In this document: positions 1 through 11,900 of the stretch, in pieces
Numbering within the stretch: position 1 is the stretch's first letter
Layout of the letters: the number at the start of each line of letters is the position of its first letter
Assembly: GCF_032773895.1 (NCBI RefSeq)
Contig: NZ_CP120416.1
Coordinates: 2,726,001 to 2,790,000 of the forward strand
DNA length: 64,000 nt
DNA from: Teredinibacter sp. KSP-S5-2
Lineage (GTDB): Bacteria; Pseudomonadota; Gammaproteobacteria; Pseudomonadales; Cellvibrionaceae
Reading direction: 5' to 3'
Notes under the pieces: model-generated
Databases searched by the model: none
The model's input: the letters and a program-made list of their open reading frames with translations, nothing else
What the model was told of the DNA's origin: nothing
Made by a program: the position numbers and the translations under genes

Positions 1-320
1 AACTCATTTTTCTGGTGCTGAAGGGCAGTACATATTTCGTGGGTAATAATCGCAATTGAACTAAGTGATTTACCTTTTAGATAAATGCGATTAAAAATGA
101 AGCGTTTTTCAGATGCCAGATAGCTTCCATATCCAGAATCCGCAGAATCAATACCATCACAGTCCAACTGCAAACGTTCAATAAGATGTCGAGCGAGCGA
201 TTCTCCGTCGCCCGGCATATTAGGCAATGTTTTATGATGTTTTTTTAATATATGACTGACCCACCATTCTGGTAATAGAATTGAGGCCATTACTGCACAT
301 ACTAAAAATAATATAAACAA
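1..320 (-). CDS. Partial neutral zinc metallopeptidase, YugP-like
   Basis: The C-terminal part lies beyond the left edge. The visible ~106 residues begin with a hydrophobic segment (LFILFLVCAV), then PGDGESLARHLIERL, a stretch ending SEKRFIFNRIYLKGKS, and the metal-site region THEICTALQH. This order matches the membrane-anchored YugP/Zn_peptidase_2 family, whose site is normally HE(V/I)GHALQ. Here the second histidine of HExxH reads Thr, which would remove a zinc ligand if the base call is right. The start is uncertain: TTG at 320 keeps the membrane segment and has GGAA or GGGGA just upstream; the first ATG in frame is at 290. The frame lies immediately downstream of fadD on the same strand. 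The family call comes from motif similarity only. Confidence 0.6.
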   Translation of the reverse strand, partial: MFILFLVCAVMASILLPEWWVSHILKKHHKTLPNMPGDGESLARHLIERLQLDCDGIDSADSGYGSYLASEKRFIFNRIYLKGKSLSSIAIITHEICTALQHQKNE

Positions 321-338
321 ATTATTCCGAATCCCCGA

Positions 339-1955
339 TTAGCTCTCCCGCAACTCGCGTCGTAATATTTTACCCACGTTAGTTTTAGGCAGACTGTCTC
401 TAAATTCTATAATTTTAGGAAGTTTATAACGTGTCAGTTTTTCACAGCAATGATCGTATATATCGTCTTCGGTAAGATCTTCATTAGCCGGCACAACAAA
501 TAACTTCACCGCTTCTCCCGTATTTGCATCAGGAACACCAATCACCGCCACTTCCAACACATTATCCATTTGTGCGATAACTTCTTCTATTTCGTTCGGA
601 TAAACGTTGAAACCCGAAACAATGATCATGTCTTTTTTTCGATCAACAATTCGAGCATAACCATCTTCTTCAATAACAGCAATATCACCGGTTTTAAACC
701 AGCCCTCAGCGTCAAATACTTTGGCGGTTTCCTCCGGCTTGTTCCAATAGCCTTTCATCACCTGAGGACCACGCACACATAGCTCTCCCGCCTGCCCAGA
801 GGGCAAAGTGACACCGTCATCGTCTACAACTTTTATCTCTGTTTCTGGTAATGCCGGGCCAATCGTCCCCTGACGAATATTATGCGCGTAGTTACCACAC
901 ACCACAGGAGATGTCTCTGTTAAACCATACCCCTCAATAATGTCCAGGCCAGTCAATTCTTTCCAGGCGGCAGCCGCATCATTGGTAAGCGCCATACCAC
1001 CTGCACAGGCGATTTTCAGTTTGGAAAAATCAACTTCTTCACGGAAACCTTTATGACGGCACAACGCGTTATAGAGAGTATTGATTCCCACGAAAATAGT
1101 CATTTGATGTGGTTTTAACAGCTTTACAAACGAATCCAGGTCCCGAGGGTTTGGAATCAGTACATTATGTTCGCCACAACAAATTGCCGATAAACCATGT
1201 AAATTCAGGGCATATATATGATAAAGCGGTAAACAACAAACAAATGTTTCACTTGCTTCATCAAATGCACTAGGCATATGGTTAATCATTTGCCACACGT
1301 TACTCATCATATTGTGATGAGTCAGCATAGCGCCTTTAGACACTCCGGTTGTACCGCCAGTATATTGAAAGAACATTGTACTATCCGGCAAAATATCCGG
1401 TTTAACCAGCGGCTTCTTTGGTTTCTTCAAGGCTGCACGAAAAGGTATTTGATTATCGAAATTAAAATCAGGCACCATTTTTTTTACGTGCTTTACCACA
1501 TAATTTATCAGTTGCCTTTTGGGAAAAGTGTGCACATCTGCAATGTCTGTGACGATCACATTTTCAACATCGGTTTGTTTTACAATATTGGCTGCATTGT
1601 GGGCGATATTGGATAACACCACGATTGCCCTGGCCCCACTGTCTCTCAGCTGATGTCGAATTTCTCTCGGTGTGTACAAAGGGTTGGTATTCACCACAAT
1701 CACACCCGCTCTTACTGCACCATAAAAAACAATAGGATACTGCAGTATATTGGGCAACTGCACAGCTATTCGATCACCGGGTTTAAACCCCAACCTATGC
1801 TGTAAAAAACAGGCAAATCGGTAACTGAGTTTATCCAATTCACCATAAGTGAGCGTTCGCCCCATGCATGTGAATGCGGGTTTCTTTTTGTAAGCCTTAA
1901 AAGAGTGCTCTAACAGTTCAACAGCATTAGAAAAACGTTGCACGTGTTTAATCAT
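339..1955 (-). CDS. fadD: Long-chain fatty acid--CoA ligase
   Basis: Activates fatty acids to acyl-CoA with ATP at the inner membrane, the entry step of beta-oxidation. ANL-superfamily motifs are all present: the phosphate-binding loop YTGGTTGVSKGA, the GYGLTETSP motif, the hinge region FKTGDIAVIEEDGYARIVDRK, and a C-terminal GKILRREL with the catalytic lysine. Length (538 aa) suits FadD. The open frame extends to an ATG at 1976, but only the ATG at 1955 has a plausible ribosome site (AGGAAC about 8 nt upstream), so I start there. An acyl-CoA dehydrogenase lies directly upstream on the same strand, which supports a fatty-acid degradation unit. Other medium- or aryl-acid CoA ligases share these motifs, so chain-length preference is inferred. 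Confidence 0.9.
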   Translation of the reverse strand: MIKHVQRFSNAVELLEHSFKAYKKKPAFTCMGRTLTYGELDKLSYRFACFLQHRLGFKPGDRIAVQLPNILQYPIVFYGAVRAGVIVVNTNPLYTPREIRHQLRDSGARAIVVLSNIAHNAANIVKQTDVENVIVTDIADVHTFPKRQLINYVVKHVKKMVPDFNFDNQIPFRAALKKPKKPLVKPDILPDSTMFFQYTGGTTGVSKGAMLTHHNMMSNVWQMINHMPSAFDEASETFVCCLPLYHIYALNLHGLSAICCGEHNVLIPNPRDLDSFVKLLKPHQMTIFVGINTLYNALCRHKGFREEVDFSKLKIACAGGMALTNDAAAAWKELTGLDIIEGYGLTETSPVVCGNYAHNIRQGTIGPALPETEIKVVDDDGVTLPSGQAGELCVRGPQVMKGYWNKPEETAKVFDAEGWFKTGDIAVIEEDGYARIVDRKKDMIIVSGFNVYPNEIEEVIAQMDNVLEVAVIGVPDANTGEAVKLFVVPANEDLTEDDIYDHCCEKLTRYKLPKIIEFRDSLPKTNVGKILRRELRES

Positions 1956-1989
1956 TGGGTTCCTGTTCCCAGTCATTATTGTTATTTAT

Positions 1990-3774
1990 TTAAAATTGAT
2001 CTTCTGTCATATCGAGCAATGAACTAACACCAGAGCGAATAACCGCATCATGCGCATAGGCACGAGGGAGAATCCTGGCAAAATAAAAATTTGCTGTTTT
2101 TAGTTTTCCAGCGTAAAAGTCCGACGCTTCAACTTCAAGTTTCTGGCTTGCCAGTACTGCAGCGCGCGCCCAAAAATAGGCGAGACACACATAACCGGAA
2201 AACATCAAATAATCAACGGCTGCACCACCTACCTCTTCCTGATTTTCCAATGCGCTCAAACCAACGTGCATAGTTAAATCACCCCAGGCTTTGTTGGCGT
2301 TGGCGAGTGGTTCAATAAGGTGTTTTACGTTTTCATTTTCCTGATTTGCTTTGCAGAATAAATGAACTTGCTTGGTGAAAACCTTAAGATTTTCTCCCTG
2401 GCTCATTAACACCTTGCGCCCCAATAAATCCAAAGCTTGAATACCGGTGGTCCCTTCATACAACATCGCAATGCGGGCATCACGTACATTTTGTTCCATG
2501 CCCCATTCACGAATATAACCGTGCCCACCAAAACACTGCATTCCCAGGTTGGAAGATTCGAAACCCACTTCAGTCAAAAAAGCTTTTGCAATAGGGGTTA
2601 ACAGTGCCAGTAATTGGTTGGCTTCTTGTTGTTTGTCCTCTTGCCCATGTTTTTCCACATCCACCAGGATCGCTGCGTAATAAATAAGCATACGGCCACC
2701 TTCAGCAAAGGCTCTTTGCGTTAGGAGCATTCTGCGAACATCAGGGTGGACAATAATGGGATCCGCAGGACCATCAGGATTTTTCGCCCCACTCAATGAT
2801 CGCATTTGCAATCGATCCTTGGCATACGCAAGAGATTTTTGATACCCCACTTCAGCATGGGATAGCCCCTGTATCGCAGTGCCGATTCGCGCGATATTCA
2901 TAAAGGTGAACATGCAATTTAAGCCGCGATTAGGCGGGCCAATTAAAAAGCCTTTAGCGCCGTCAAAATTCAGAACGCAGGTAGCGTTACCATGAATCCC
3001 CATTTTATGTTCGAGCGAGCCGCACTTGACTGCGTTTCGGTCGCCAACATTACCTGCTTGATCAGGCAAAAACTTGGGAACAATGAAAAGGGATATGCCT
3101 TTAGTGCCTTCAGGTGCATCTGGTAAGCGCGCCAAAACAATATGAACAATGTTTTCCGCTAAATCATGCTCACCGGACGAAATAAAAATTTTGGTTCCCG
3201 TAATACTGTAACTGCCATCGTCATTGGGAATCGCTTTACTTCTCAGCATTCCAAGGTCGGAACCACAGTGGGACTCGGTGAGACACATGGTTCCAGTCCA
3301 TGCACCTTCAACTAACTTGGTTAAATAAATGGATTTTTGCTCTTCGGTTCCGTGGCTTTCTATGGTTTTCATCGCCCCATGCGATAAACCGGGGTACATA
3401 GACCAGGACCAGTTTGCAGAACCATTGAGTTCGCTGAGCACATGACCAAGAGAATCTGGCAACCCCTGTCCACCATATTCGACACTGTGGCTCATGGTTG
3501 GCCAGCCGGCGTCAACGTATTGTTGATATGCCTCTTTAAAGCCGCTGGGTGTGGTCACTTCGCCATCAACCCACTGGCACCCTTCTGTGTCACCAACACT
3601 GTTTAGTGGAGCAATAACGTTTTCGCAAAACTTGGCGCTCTCTTCCAAGATGGCGCTGATGACATCCGGTGCTGTGTCTTCACCATTGGGCAACTGCTGG
3701 CAGTGCTCGGCGTAACCAAGCAATTCAAACAGTGTAAATTCGATATCTCTGATAGGGGCTTTGTAGTCCGCCAT
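1990..3774 (-). CDS. Acyl-CoA dehydrogenase, ~600-aa FadE/DmdC-like class
   Basis: FAD enzyme that introduces a trans-2 double bond into acyl-CoA. The 594-residue length, the N-terminal MADYKAPIRDIEFTLFELL, the FAD/substrate segment CLTESHCGSDLGMLRSKA and the C-terminal YEGTTGIQALDLLGRK place it in the long dehydrogenase class that includes DmdC (methylmercaptopropionyl-CoA dehydrogenase) and many uncharacterised beta-oxidation enzymes. The Glu of YEGTTG is the expected catalytic base. A strong GGAGGAG precedes the ATG. The gene sits 14 bp upstream of the fadD stretch and is probably co-transcribed with it. The substrate cannot be decided from sequence: ordinary fatty acyl-CoA is more likely given the fadD neighbour. 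Confidence 0.88.
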   Translation of the reverse strand: MADYKAPIRDIEFTLFELLGYAEHCQQLPNGEDTAPDVISAILEESAKFCENVIAPLNSVGDTEGCQWVDGEVTTPSGFKEAYQQYVDAGWPTMSHSVEYGGQGLPDSLGHVLSELNGSANWSWSMYPGLSHGAMKTIESHGTEEQKSIYLTKLVEGAWTGTMCLTESHCGSDLGMLRSKAIPNDDGSYSITGTKIFISSGEHDLAENIVHIVLARLPDAPEGTKGISLFIVPKFLPDQAGNVGDRNAVKCGSLEHKMGIHGNATCVLNFDGAKGFLIGPPNRGLNCMFTFMNIARIGTAIQGLSHAEVGYQKSLAYAKDRLQMRSLSGAKNPDGPADPIIVHPDVRRMLLTQRAFAEGGRMLIYYAAILVDVEKHGQEDKQQEANQLLALLTPIAKAFLTEVGFESSNLGMQCFGGHGYIREWGMEQNVRDARIAMLYEGTTGIQALDLLGRKVLMSQGENLKVFTKQVHLFCKANQENENVKHLIEPLANANKAWGDLTMHVGLSALENQEEVGGAAVDYLMFSGYVCLAYFWARAAVLASQKLEVEASDFYAGKLKTANFYFARILPRAYAHDAVIRSGVSSLLDMTEDQF

Positions 3775-3968
3775 GTGTCACTCCTCCGATGAAGATCTAG
3801 CATGTGCTCAGAATTTAGCAATTAAGTCGTCGGCAATATCAAGGTACGGTTTTTATTAAGTTTAGCAGGGCAAGTCACGTCTTCTAACAAGAATACGTTA
3901 ATAGATCTTGAAATGGATTGCTTGGTAGCAGTAGACACATTTGATTTAACCTCCCTGTTTAGCAACAG
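3775..3968. other. Intergenic region, no gene seen
   Basis: About 190 bp between the acyl-CoA dehydrogenase start and the end of the DUF4136-like lipoprotein. It must hold the promoter of the dehydrogenase-fadD unit, but I see no convincing -35/-10 pair or hairpin. Confidence 0.4.
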
Positions 3969-4520
3969 TTATGGAGTTGGCGGAAATAATTGCAATAAGT
4001 TATTAATTTCCTCAACAACTTTAGATTGTCGTTCTGATGGATTAAGTTTGGGTTTGATTTTACCTTTGGTAACCCCTCGCCACACTACGTCCTCAGTTTT
4101 TGCATCAAGGAAATCTACAATGATACTGCCTTCCTGATAATGCACGGTATACACATCTTCATCGCGGATTCCCCAGTAATACCAGCTATTTCTACGAGAA
4201 AAGCCGACATCGACACTGCGCACGTCTGACTTTTCCTCAACCAGTAAATGATAGCGCACCCAGAAATCAGCCTGTTCTTTTTCCACTTTCTCGAAACGAG
4301 TATTAAGCGTATTTTCCAGTGCATACTCAATACGTTTTAAATCAAGCTGAGAGACTTTTGGATTATCCTTAGTATTTTCAGGGTTAGGCAGGAGATAATA
4401 TTTTTTTAACGAACTAAATTCATAGCCAGGCTGATAATCCGTTGTGGTTTTTTGAGACGCACAGGAAGCAATGAATAGAACCGACAACAAGACAAAGATT
4501 AATTGACCAAATTTTTTCAT
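3969..4520 (-). CDS. DUF4136-like lipoprotein
   Basis: A 183-residue secreted lipoprotein: an N-terminal signal (MKKFGQLIFVLLSVLF) ends in a lipobox IASC with the cysteine at about residue 20. The body has the DUF4136 pattern: a Y-x-F strand near the start, a predicted strand around VRYHL, and the C-terminal HYQEGSIIVDFLDAKTEDVVWRGV, typical of these envelope proteins. Function is unknown for the family. It is the last gene of a three-gene operon with two small unrecognised proteins upstream. Outer-membrane location is likely because the residue after Cys is Ala, not Asp. Confidence 0.75.
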   Translation of the reverse strand: MKKFGQLIFVLLSVLFIASCASQKTTTDYQPGYEFSSLKKYYLLPNPENTKDNPKVSQLDLKRIEYALENTLNTRFEKVEKEQADFWVRYHLLVEEKSDVRSVDVGFSRRNSWYYWGIRDEDVYTVHYQEGSIIVDFLDAKTEDVVWRGVTKGKIKPKLNPSERQSKVVEEINNLLQLFPPTP

Positions 4521-4550
4521 GCGTTATTCACCACGTTATCGCTTAACTAT

Positions 4551-4769
4551 TCATTTGTTTTTACGTGAAATTATCCATCGTAAAATCAATCCTAGAGGTG
4601 CCGTAATCAGCAATATAATGATGAGAAAAGCGATGCATATCCAGAAAAATCTTACAACCTCTTCTACGGGAAACGCAAAAACATCTATCATCATCCATAT
4701 GGACGCAGCACACGCAAGGATCGTTATAAATACACTTGTGCGTTTTTTTATTTTAAATTTTAATTTCAA
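4551..4769 (-). CDS. Small two-helix membrane protein, unknown
   Basis: 72 residues. A basic N-terminus (MKLKFKIKKR) is followed by two hydrophobic helices, about residues 11-30 and 40-65, and a basic tail ISRKNK, suggesting both ends lie in the cytoplasm. It starts 6 bp after the stop of the upstream 141-aa gene and lies 30 bp ahead of the lipoprotein gene, so it is read as part of the same operon. I do not recognise the family; position in the operon is the main support for it being a gene. Confidence 0.6.
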   Translation of the reverse strand: MKLKFKIKKRTSVFITILACAASIWMMIDVFAFPVEEVVRFFWICIAFLIIILLITAPLGLILRWIISRKNK

Positions 4770-4775
4770 TACAAC

Positions 4776-5201
4776 TTACCCGGTAAAACTATTTTCATGG
4801 GTCCATTCACAACGAACTTGCTGTATTCCTGCGCCCGGTTCGTGACCGTTATTGTAGCTTTCCCAAACAAACGTGTGGGTACCCGAAAGCTCCGTTTCCA
4901 AGTGTACAACGGCTGACACCCAATACATACTATCCAACAAGTTTTCAAATTTTTTCATCCAGTGCTCCCATTCATACTCAATGGCTTTATATGAAGCACC
5001 GAAATGCATTACTTCTGTCTGATAGGTGTCAGTGGCAGATTCAACTCGCGGCAAGGCGAACATTTCCTGACAGAGATAAGGCCATTCATCTGCCGTTGGC
5101 AAGCTCAGCATAGCACGTCGGTTAGCTTGCTTGCGTTGAGATTCGTTGCCGAACTGGGCAACGTCTTTGATACAACCATAGACGATTGATTCTTGATCCA
5201 T
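4776..5201 (-). CDS. Hypothetical 141-aa protein
   Basis: I do not recognise this protein. It is soluble, acidic and aromatic-rich, with no signal peptide or membrane segment. The N-terminal half has a helical stretch ending FALPRVES; the C-terminal half has alternating strands (HTFVWESYNN, IQQVRCEWTHE) and would suit an alpha/beta fold. It is the first gene of a short operon with a small membrane protein and a DUF4136-like lipoprotein. The tight spacing to the next gene (6 bp) supports expression. Confidence 0.6.
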   Translation of the reverse strand: MDQESIVYGCIKDVAQFGNESQRKQANRRAMLSLPTADEWPYLCQEMFALPRVESATDTYQTEVMHFGASYKAIEYEWEHWMKKFENLLDSMYWVSAVVHLETELSGTHTFVWESYNNGHEPGAGIQQVRCEWTHENSFTG

Positions 5202-5254
5202 TGTTGTTTGCTTAATCTCGTATTTGGCGGTGAATAATCAAGAATAATACCGAT

Positions 5255-5875
5255 TTAAAATGGCCACCACCAAGAAGAATTTAAACGCTTTTCACATTTT
5301 GCGAGTTGTGTCGAGTATCGATTGGCACGCTGCTCAACCTTTCTAGCGACACCCATTAGCCATTTTTTGCTCTTATAGGTGCCTCTTTTGTAACCACCCT
5401 GACCTTCATGATAGGCCAGATACAGATGGTACGGGCTAGATGCAGAAACGCGTGCTCGTTCAACACTGGTTCGGTTATACCAGGCAATAAAGTCGATTGC
5501 ATCGTCGAAATCATCGCGGTCAGCTCCCCAGTGACCGGTCGCTTTTCGGTAAGTATCCCAGGTTTCGTCTTTAGCTTGGGAATAGCCATAGGAGCTGCTT
5601 TTACGCGGACCAGGAAACACCCATAGAATTTTCGTCCTCGGCGGTTTTGCCTTTGGTACAAAGCGGGATTCCTGGTAGATAAACGCCATATTGGTGGCGA
5701 TGGGGATGTTCCAGCGGTCCGATGCGGCTTTGGCATCTTTGTACCAACCGTCCTTTTCATCAAAGATACTGCATATGTTATCCAGGTGTTTAGGTGGAGT
5801 ACTGGCGCAGCCAACGAGAATCAAAAAACTGCTCCAGGCAATTAGGCATTTCGGGTGTTTAGTCCAGGTTAACAT
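5255..5875 (-). CDS. SLT-type lytic transglycosylase-like lipoprotein
   Basis: 206 residues with a signal sequence and lipobox LVGC (Cys about residue 23), so probably anchored to the outer membrane. The SLT/goose-lysozyme fold is suggested by the helix AFIYQESRF, where Glu is the expected catalytic acid, then SSYGYSQAKDETWDTY, and YHLYLAYHEGQGGYKRGTY. Such enzymes cleave the MurNAc-GlcNAc bond of peptidoglycan with formation of the anhydro product. A clean GGAGG lies about 6 nt before the ATG. It starts 17 bp after ligA and is probably the last gene of the smc-zipA-ligA transcript. Confidence 0.82.
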   Translation of the reverse strand: MLTWTKHPKCLIAWSSFLILVGCASTPPKHLDNICSIFDEKDGWYKDAKAASDRWNIPIATNMAFIYQESRFVPKAKPPRTKILWVFPGPRKSSSYGYSQAKDETWDTYRKATGHWGADRDDFDDAIDFIAWYNRTSVERARVSASSPYHLYLAYHEGQGGYKRGTYKSKKWLMGVARKVEQRANRYSTQLAKCEKRLNSSWWWPF

Positions 5876-5892
5876 CCGACCTCCAACGGCGG

Positions 5893-7923
<2,031 letters not shown>

Positions 7924-7962
7924 TCAAAAACTCTATATGTGAAATCAGGTAGGAAAGGAAAC

Positions 7963-8934
7963 TTAATGGGCAGCAGCAAGGCGACGCTTGCGTTCGTACT
8001 CCATTACACGTTGACGTCCGTGTTCCATTGTCTGCTGTGTCATCACCGAGCGACTTTCATCTTTTAGCTCGCCCCCGAGCGAACGCGCCAGATTACGGGC
8101 GGTATCCACCAATAGCTCGTAGGCATCGATACTGTCGCCGTCTTTGGCACCTTCTATTGGCAAGCTCATAAACAGGCTGACACCAGGCGTTTCAAAGTCT
8201 TTCATGGCTGCCAGGTTAAAGGTTCCTGGCACGACCATATTGACCAAACTAAACAACACCGGACCATCACCATTTGGCTGAGCATGGCGATGAAAGATAT
8301 CCATCGAGCCGAACTTCATATTCTCGGTCATTAACGTGTTGAGTAAGTCAGCCCCGGAAAAGCGAGTTCCTGACTTAGCCATGATATTGAACACAATAAC
8401 TTCGTCCGGTTCAGCGGGTGCCGGCTCATCCAGATCTTCAGAGGCAAGTGCTTGTGCTTTTGGCTCTGCTTTAACCGGAACGCCAGAGTCTTCTGGAATA
8501 TCATCTTGCAGTTCATCCAGCTCACCCAAACTTGGCTCAATGTGCTGTTCTATTTCCTCTTCAATCGGTGTTTCGTCTTCCAGTTCCTCTTCCACAGATT
8601 CCATAAGCATGGGCACCGCTTCTTCCAGGTTCAACGTCACTTGCTCAGGAATACGCTGTGGTGCTCCCCGCGTAGTTTTACTGGATTCAAAATTTTCTCT
8701 GAGAGACTGAGTCACCTTTTTCGCGTGATTTTCATCACGCACACCGACTACACGCGGACCACCGGATGGGAACTCGCTGTCACTGGACCTCGCTCCTACC
8801 GCTTCCTGATCTGCCTTAATTGCATTCTTTGACAACTGCAGGTGTTCACGACGTGCCTGGCGCATTCTGCGCACCGCATCCAACACAATCCCCACAATAA
8901 GCAAAACAATGATTACAGTAAGCCAATCACGCAT
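7963..8934 (-). CDS. zipA: Cell division protein ZipA
   Basis: Anchors FtsZ to the membrane at the division site. The 323-aa protein has an N-terminal membrane helix (residues ~4-20) followed by a basic MRQARREH stretch, a long charged linker rich in Glu and Pro (residues ~40-180), and a C-terminal ZipA domain beginning near DEVIVFNIMAKSGTRFSGADLLNTL, the part that binds the FtsZ tail. It sits between smc and ligA with about 40-bp gaps on each side. Confidence 0.95.
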   Translation of the reverse strand: MRDWLTVIIVLLIVGIVLDAVRRMRQARREHLQLSKNAIKADQEAVGARSSDSEFPSGGPRVVGVRDENHAKKVTQSLRENFESSKTTRGAPQRIPEQVTLNLEEAVPMLMESVEEELEDETPIEEEIEQHIEPSLGELDELQDDIPEDSGVPVKAEPKAQALASEDLDEPAPAEPDEVIVFNIMAKSGTRFSGADLLNTLMTENMKFGSMDIFHRHAQPNGDGPVLFSLVNMVVPGTFNLAAMKDFETPGVSLFMSLPIEGAKDGDSIDAYELLVDTARNLARSLGGELKDESRSVMTQQTMEHGRQRVMEYERKRRLAAAH

Positions 8935-8974
8935 TGCGTTTTTTTACCCCCGAATCTCCTGAATACATTTAACG

Positions 8975-11900
8975 TTATGCTTCTGCCAATTCAGCAGCTT
9001 CTTCCACATCCACAGTAACCATACGCGACACCCCAGGTTCGTGCATGGTGACCCCCATCAGCTGGTGAGCCATTTCCATAGCGATCTTATTGTGGGTAAT
9101 GTAAATAAACTGCACCTGAGAAGACATTTCTTCTACCATTCGAGCATAGCGGCCAACGTTGGCATCATCCAGCGGTGCATCCACCTCATCCAGCATACAG
9201 AATGGCGCAGGATTCAAACGGAAAATTGAAAATACCAATGCAATCGCCGTTAACGCTTTCTCACCACCTGATAATAGATGAATTGTGCTGTTTTTCTTAC
9301 CTGGTGGACGAGCCATAATGGCAATACCTGTATCGAGCATATCCTCGCCGGTAAGTTCCAAATAGGCATGGCCACCGCCAAAAACTTTGGGAAACAGTTC
9401 TTGTAAACCAGAGTTAATCTGATCAAATGTCTCTTTAAAACGTGTGCGAGTCTCACGGTCAATTTTCTTAATCGCGTTTTCCAGTGTTTCCAAGGCTTCG
9501 CGCAAGTCTTCATTTTGCGAATCCAGATAGGTTTTACGCTCAGACTCAGTTTTGTACTCTTCGATTGCAGCCAGGTTGATTGGCCCCAATCGGGAAATAC
9601 GATTCCCCACTTTCACCAGCTCTTCTTCGAAAGCGGTTTCGGTATCATCTTCGGAAAGCAGCTCGATGACCTGATCCAGCTCGAACTCTTCCTCTTCCAA
9701 TGCTTTTTTCAAACCTTCACATTTTACATCTAAACCTTGAGCCTCCAACCGGGCTGTTTCCAGGCTATGGCGTACACTAGAAAGCCCCTGTTCCGCTTGG
9801 TGACGTAATTTCTCCGCTTCTCGCATCGCAGCTTCAACGGTTTCCACCGCTTTACGTGATTCCGACAATTCTTTTTCCACCGCAACACGTTTCTCAAGCA
9901 AGGCTTCCAATTCAAGCTTACTTTCTTCAACAGGTTCGGTGTTTTCTGTCAGCGACTGCTGCAGTTGCTCTCGACGCTCCTGCATACGTTGCATTTGGTC
10001 GTGCAACCGTTGCACGCCCTGACGAATGGATTCAAGCTGAGTTTTCACGCTTTGGTAGCGCATCGCCAGTTCGTGGGATTTATCTTTGTCATGCCGTGCT
10101 TTTTGTCGCGCCTCGTCCAATTTGGAACGAATGGAATCGCGCTGACTCAGTAATGACTCTCGCTCCGTTGTGTCTGTTTCCATAGCATCAATGGCTTCCT
10201 GCAACAACGAACGCGCATCAGCCAGGTTTTCGGCTTCAAGGTTCATCTGCTCCTTGGCTTCAATGATGTCCCGATTAGCACGCTCACGCCCTTCCAACAC
10301 CTGCTCGACCTTGGCTTTACGGGAGCCTACTTGAGCCTTGAGCTCACCAAGCTTACGCGATAAGTCTCCCACTTCACGGCGAGTTTCATCACGACGCTTT
10401 TCAGCATCTACCAACTTCAGTTTTGCTTGCTGGTAGCGGTCGTTGATGTCTTCGATTTCCGCCTCATCCTGAGTGATACTTTCCTCCAGTGTTTCCAGCT
10501 CTTGCTGACGAGCTATTACCCCGGACTGACTGTCTTCTTCTTTGATTACGCGAAGCCAGTTCGGTCCAACCCAGATACCATCTTTGGTCACAATCGATTC
10601 GTGCGCCTGTAACTGGTTGCGATGCTGAGCCACCTCATCAAGCCCTTGCGCAATATAGATATTGGCAATAAGCGCTGAAACCTCCACATCGGCCGAGACT
10701 TTACTTGCCAACGTTTCTAGCCCTACTTGACCAGACACAGTATTGGCGGAGGCAGATTTACTGAGAATGGTGAGCTGACCCGCATCAATGCTATCAATCT
10801 TGTCAAAGACGCTGTTCAAGTCGTCATCGATACAAACCGCTTGTAGCGAACTGCCCAAAACCGTCTCAACCGCCTTGTCCCAGCCATCTTTAACCGTGAC
10901 ACTCTCAGCTAACCGGGCATAGTTGGACATGCCCTGAGTTTCCAGCCAGTCGCTGATTGCGCCTGTTCCACGCCCCAAAGCCGCTTGCTGTAGCGCTTCC
11001 AGGGAAGCCCGGCGACCTTTTCTGGTTTGATAGGCGTCTTTTAGTTCGTCCCGTTTTTCAGCCAACTCTTGTTGTAACTCACGGGTTTCATTGACCGATT
11101 CACTGAGGTCATCAACCGTTTGGTTTTTTTCCTCCAGCGTTAATTCCAGTGTTGCCAGTTCTTCGTCCAGTTCGGCAATTTCCTCTTCGACCTCACCGAC
11201 AACCAAGCCCTCTCGTTCACGCTCAAGCTTCTCGATGCGTTCCAAGAGACGCTGCTGAACCTGCTCAAGATACTTGATCCGAGACTGCTGTACTTCCGCT
11301 TGCTGGCGTGGCTCCGCGGCTTTCTGGTTAAAGCCGTCCCATTTCTGTTGCCATTCCTGCATCGCCTCTTCAGCTTCGAGCAGGGTCATTCCAGACTCTT
11401 CTTCCAGTGCTTTTACTTCTTCGAGATCGGGTTCGATCTCCATGATCTCGGCTTCCCAACCCTCAGCCTTTTGCATATCCGAAGCCAAGTGCTCTTCAGC
11501 CTCTTTGCAGTCTCTCTCAGTCTGTTCGAGGTCGACTTTAAGCTGACGCTCACGTTCCTGAGAATGCTGAATAAACTGTTCTACCCGCGCGATCTCTGCG
11601 CCAATGGAATAGAAGCGCCCTTGTACTTCATTAAATTTATCACCCAACTCGGTATACAAAGTTCGATGTTTTTCGATTTCGGAATCCTGATGAACCTGAT
11701 CGGTTACCCCCGCTTCAACTTTCAATTCCAGCTCAACAATTGTGCTGTGTTTTAGCTTGGATTGTTCCTGAAGGATGCTGTAACGAAGCGCCTGTAACTT
11801 GGCTTTAAGCTCACGCTCCTCTTTTTTGAAAATCGTATATTTTTCAGCCGCTTGAGACTGACGCTCCAGGCGCATCAACTGCCTGTCCAGCTCTTCTCGA

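Noticed and set aside
8336-8832. Two long plus-strand frames opposite zipA
   Set aside because: They mirror the acidic low-complexity linker of ZipA (Ser-rich or Phe-rich products) and have no start signals; shadows of the real gene.
11274-11755. Plus-strand frames of 90 and 151 codons opposite smc
   Set aside because: Opposite the SMC coiled coil, biased composition, no ribosome site; SMC motifs on the minus strand are decisive.
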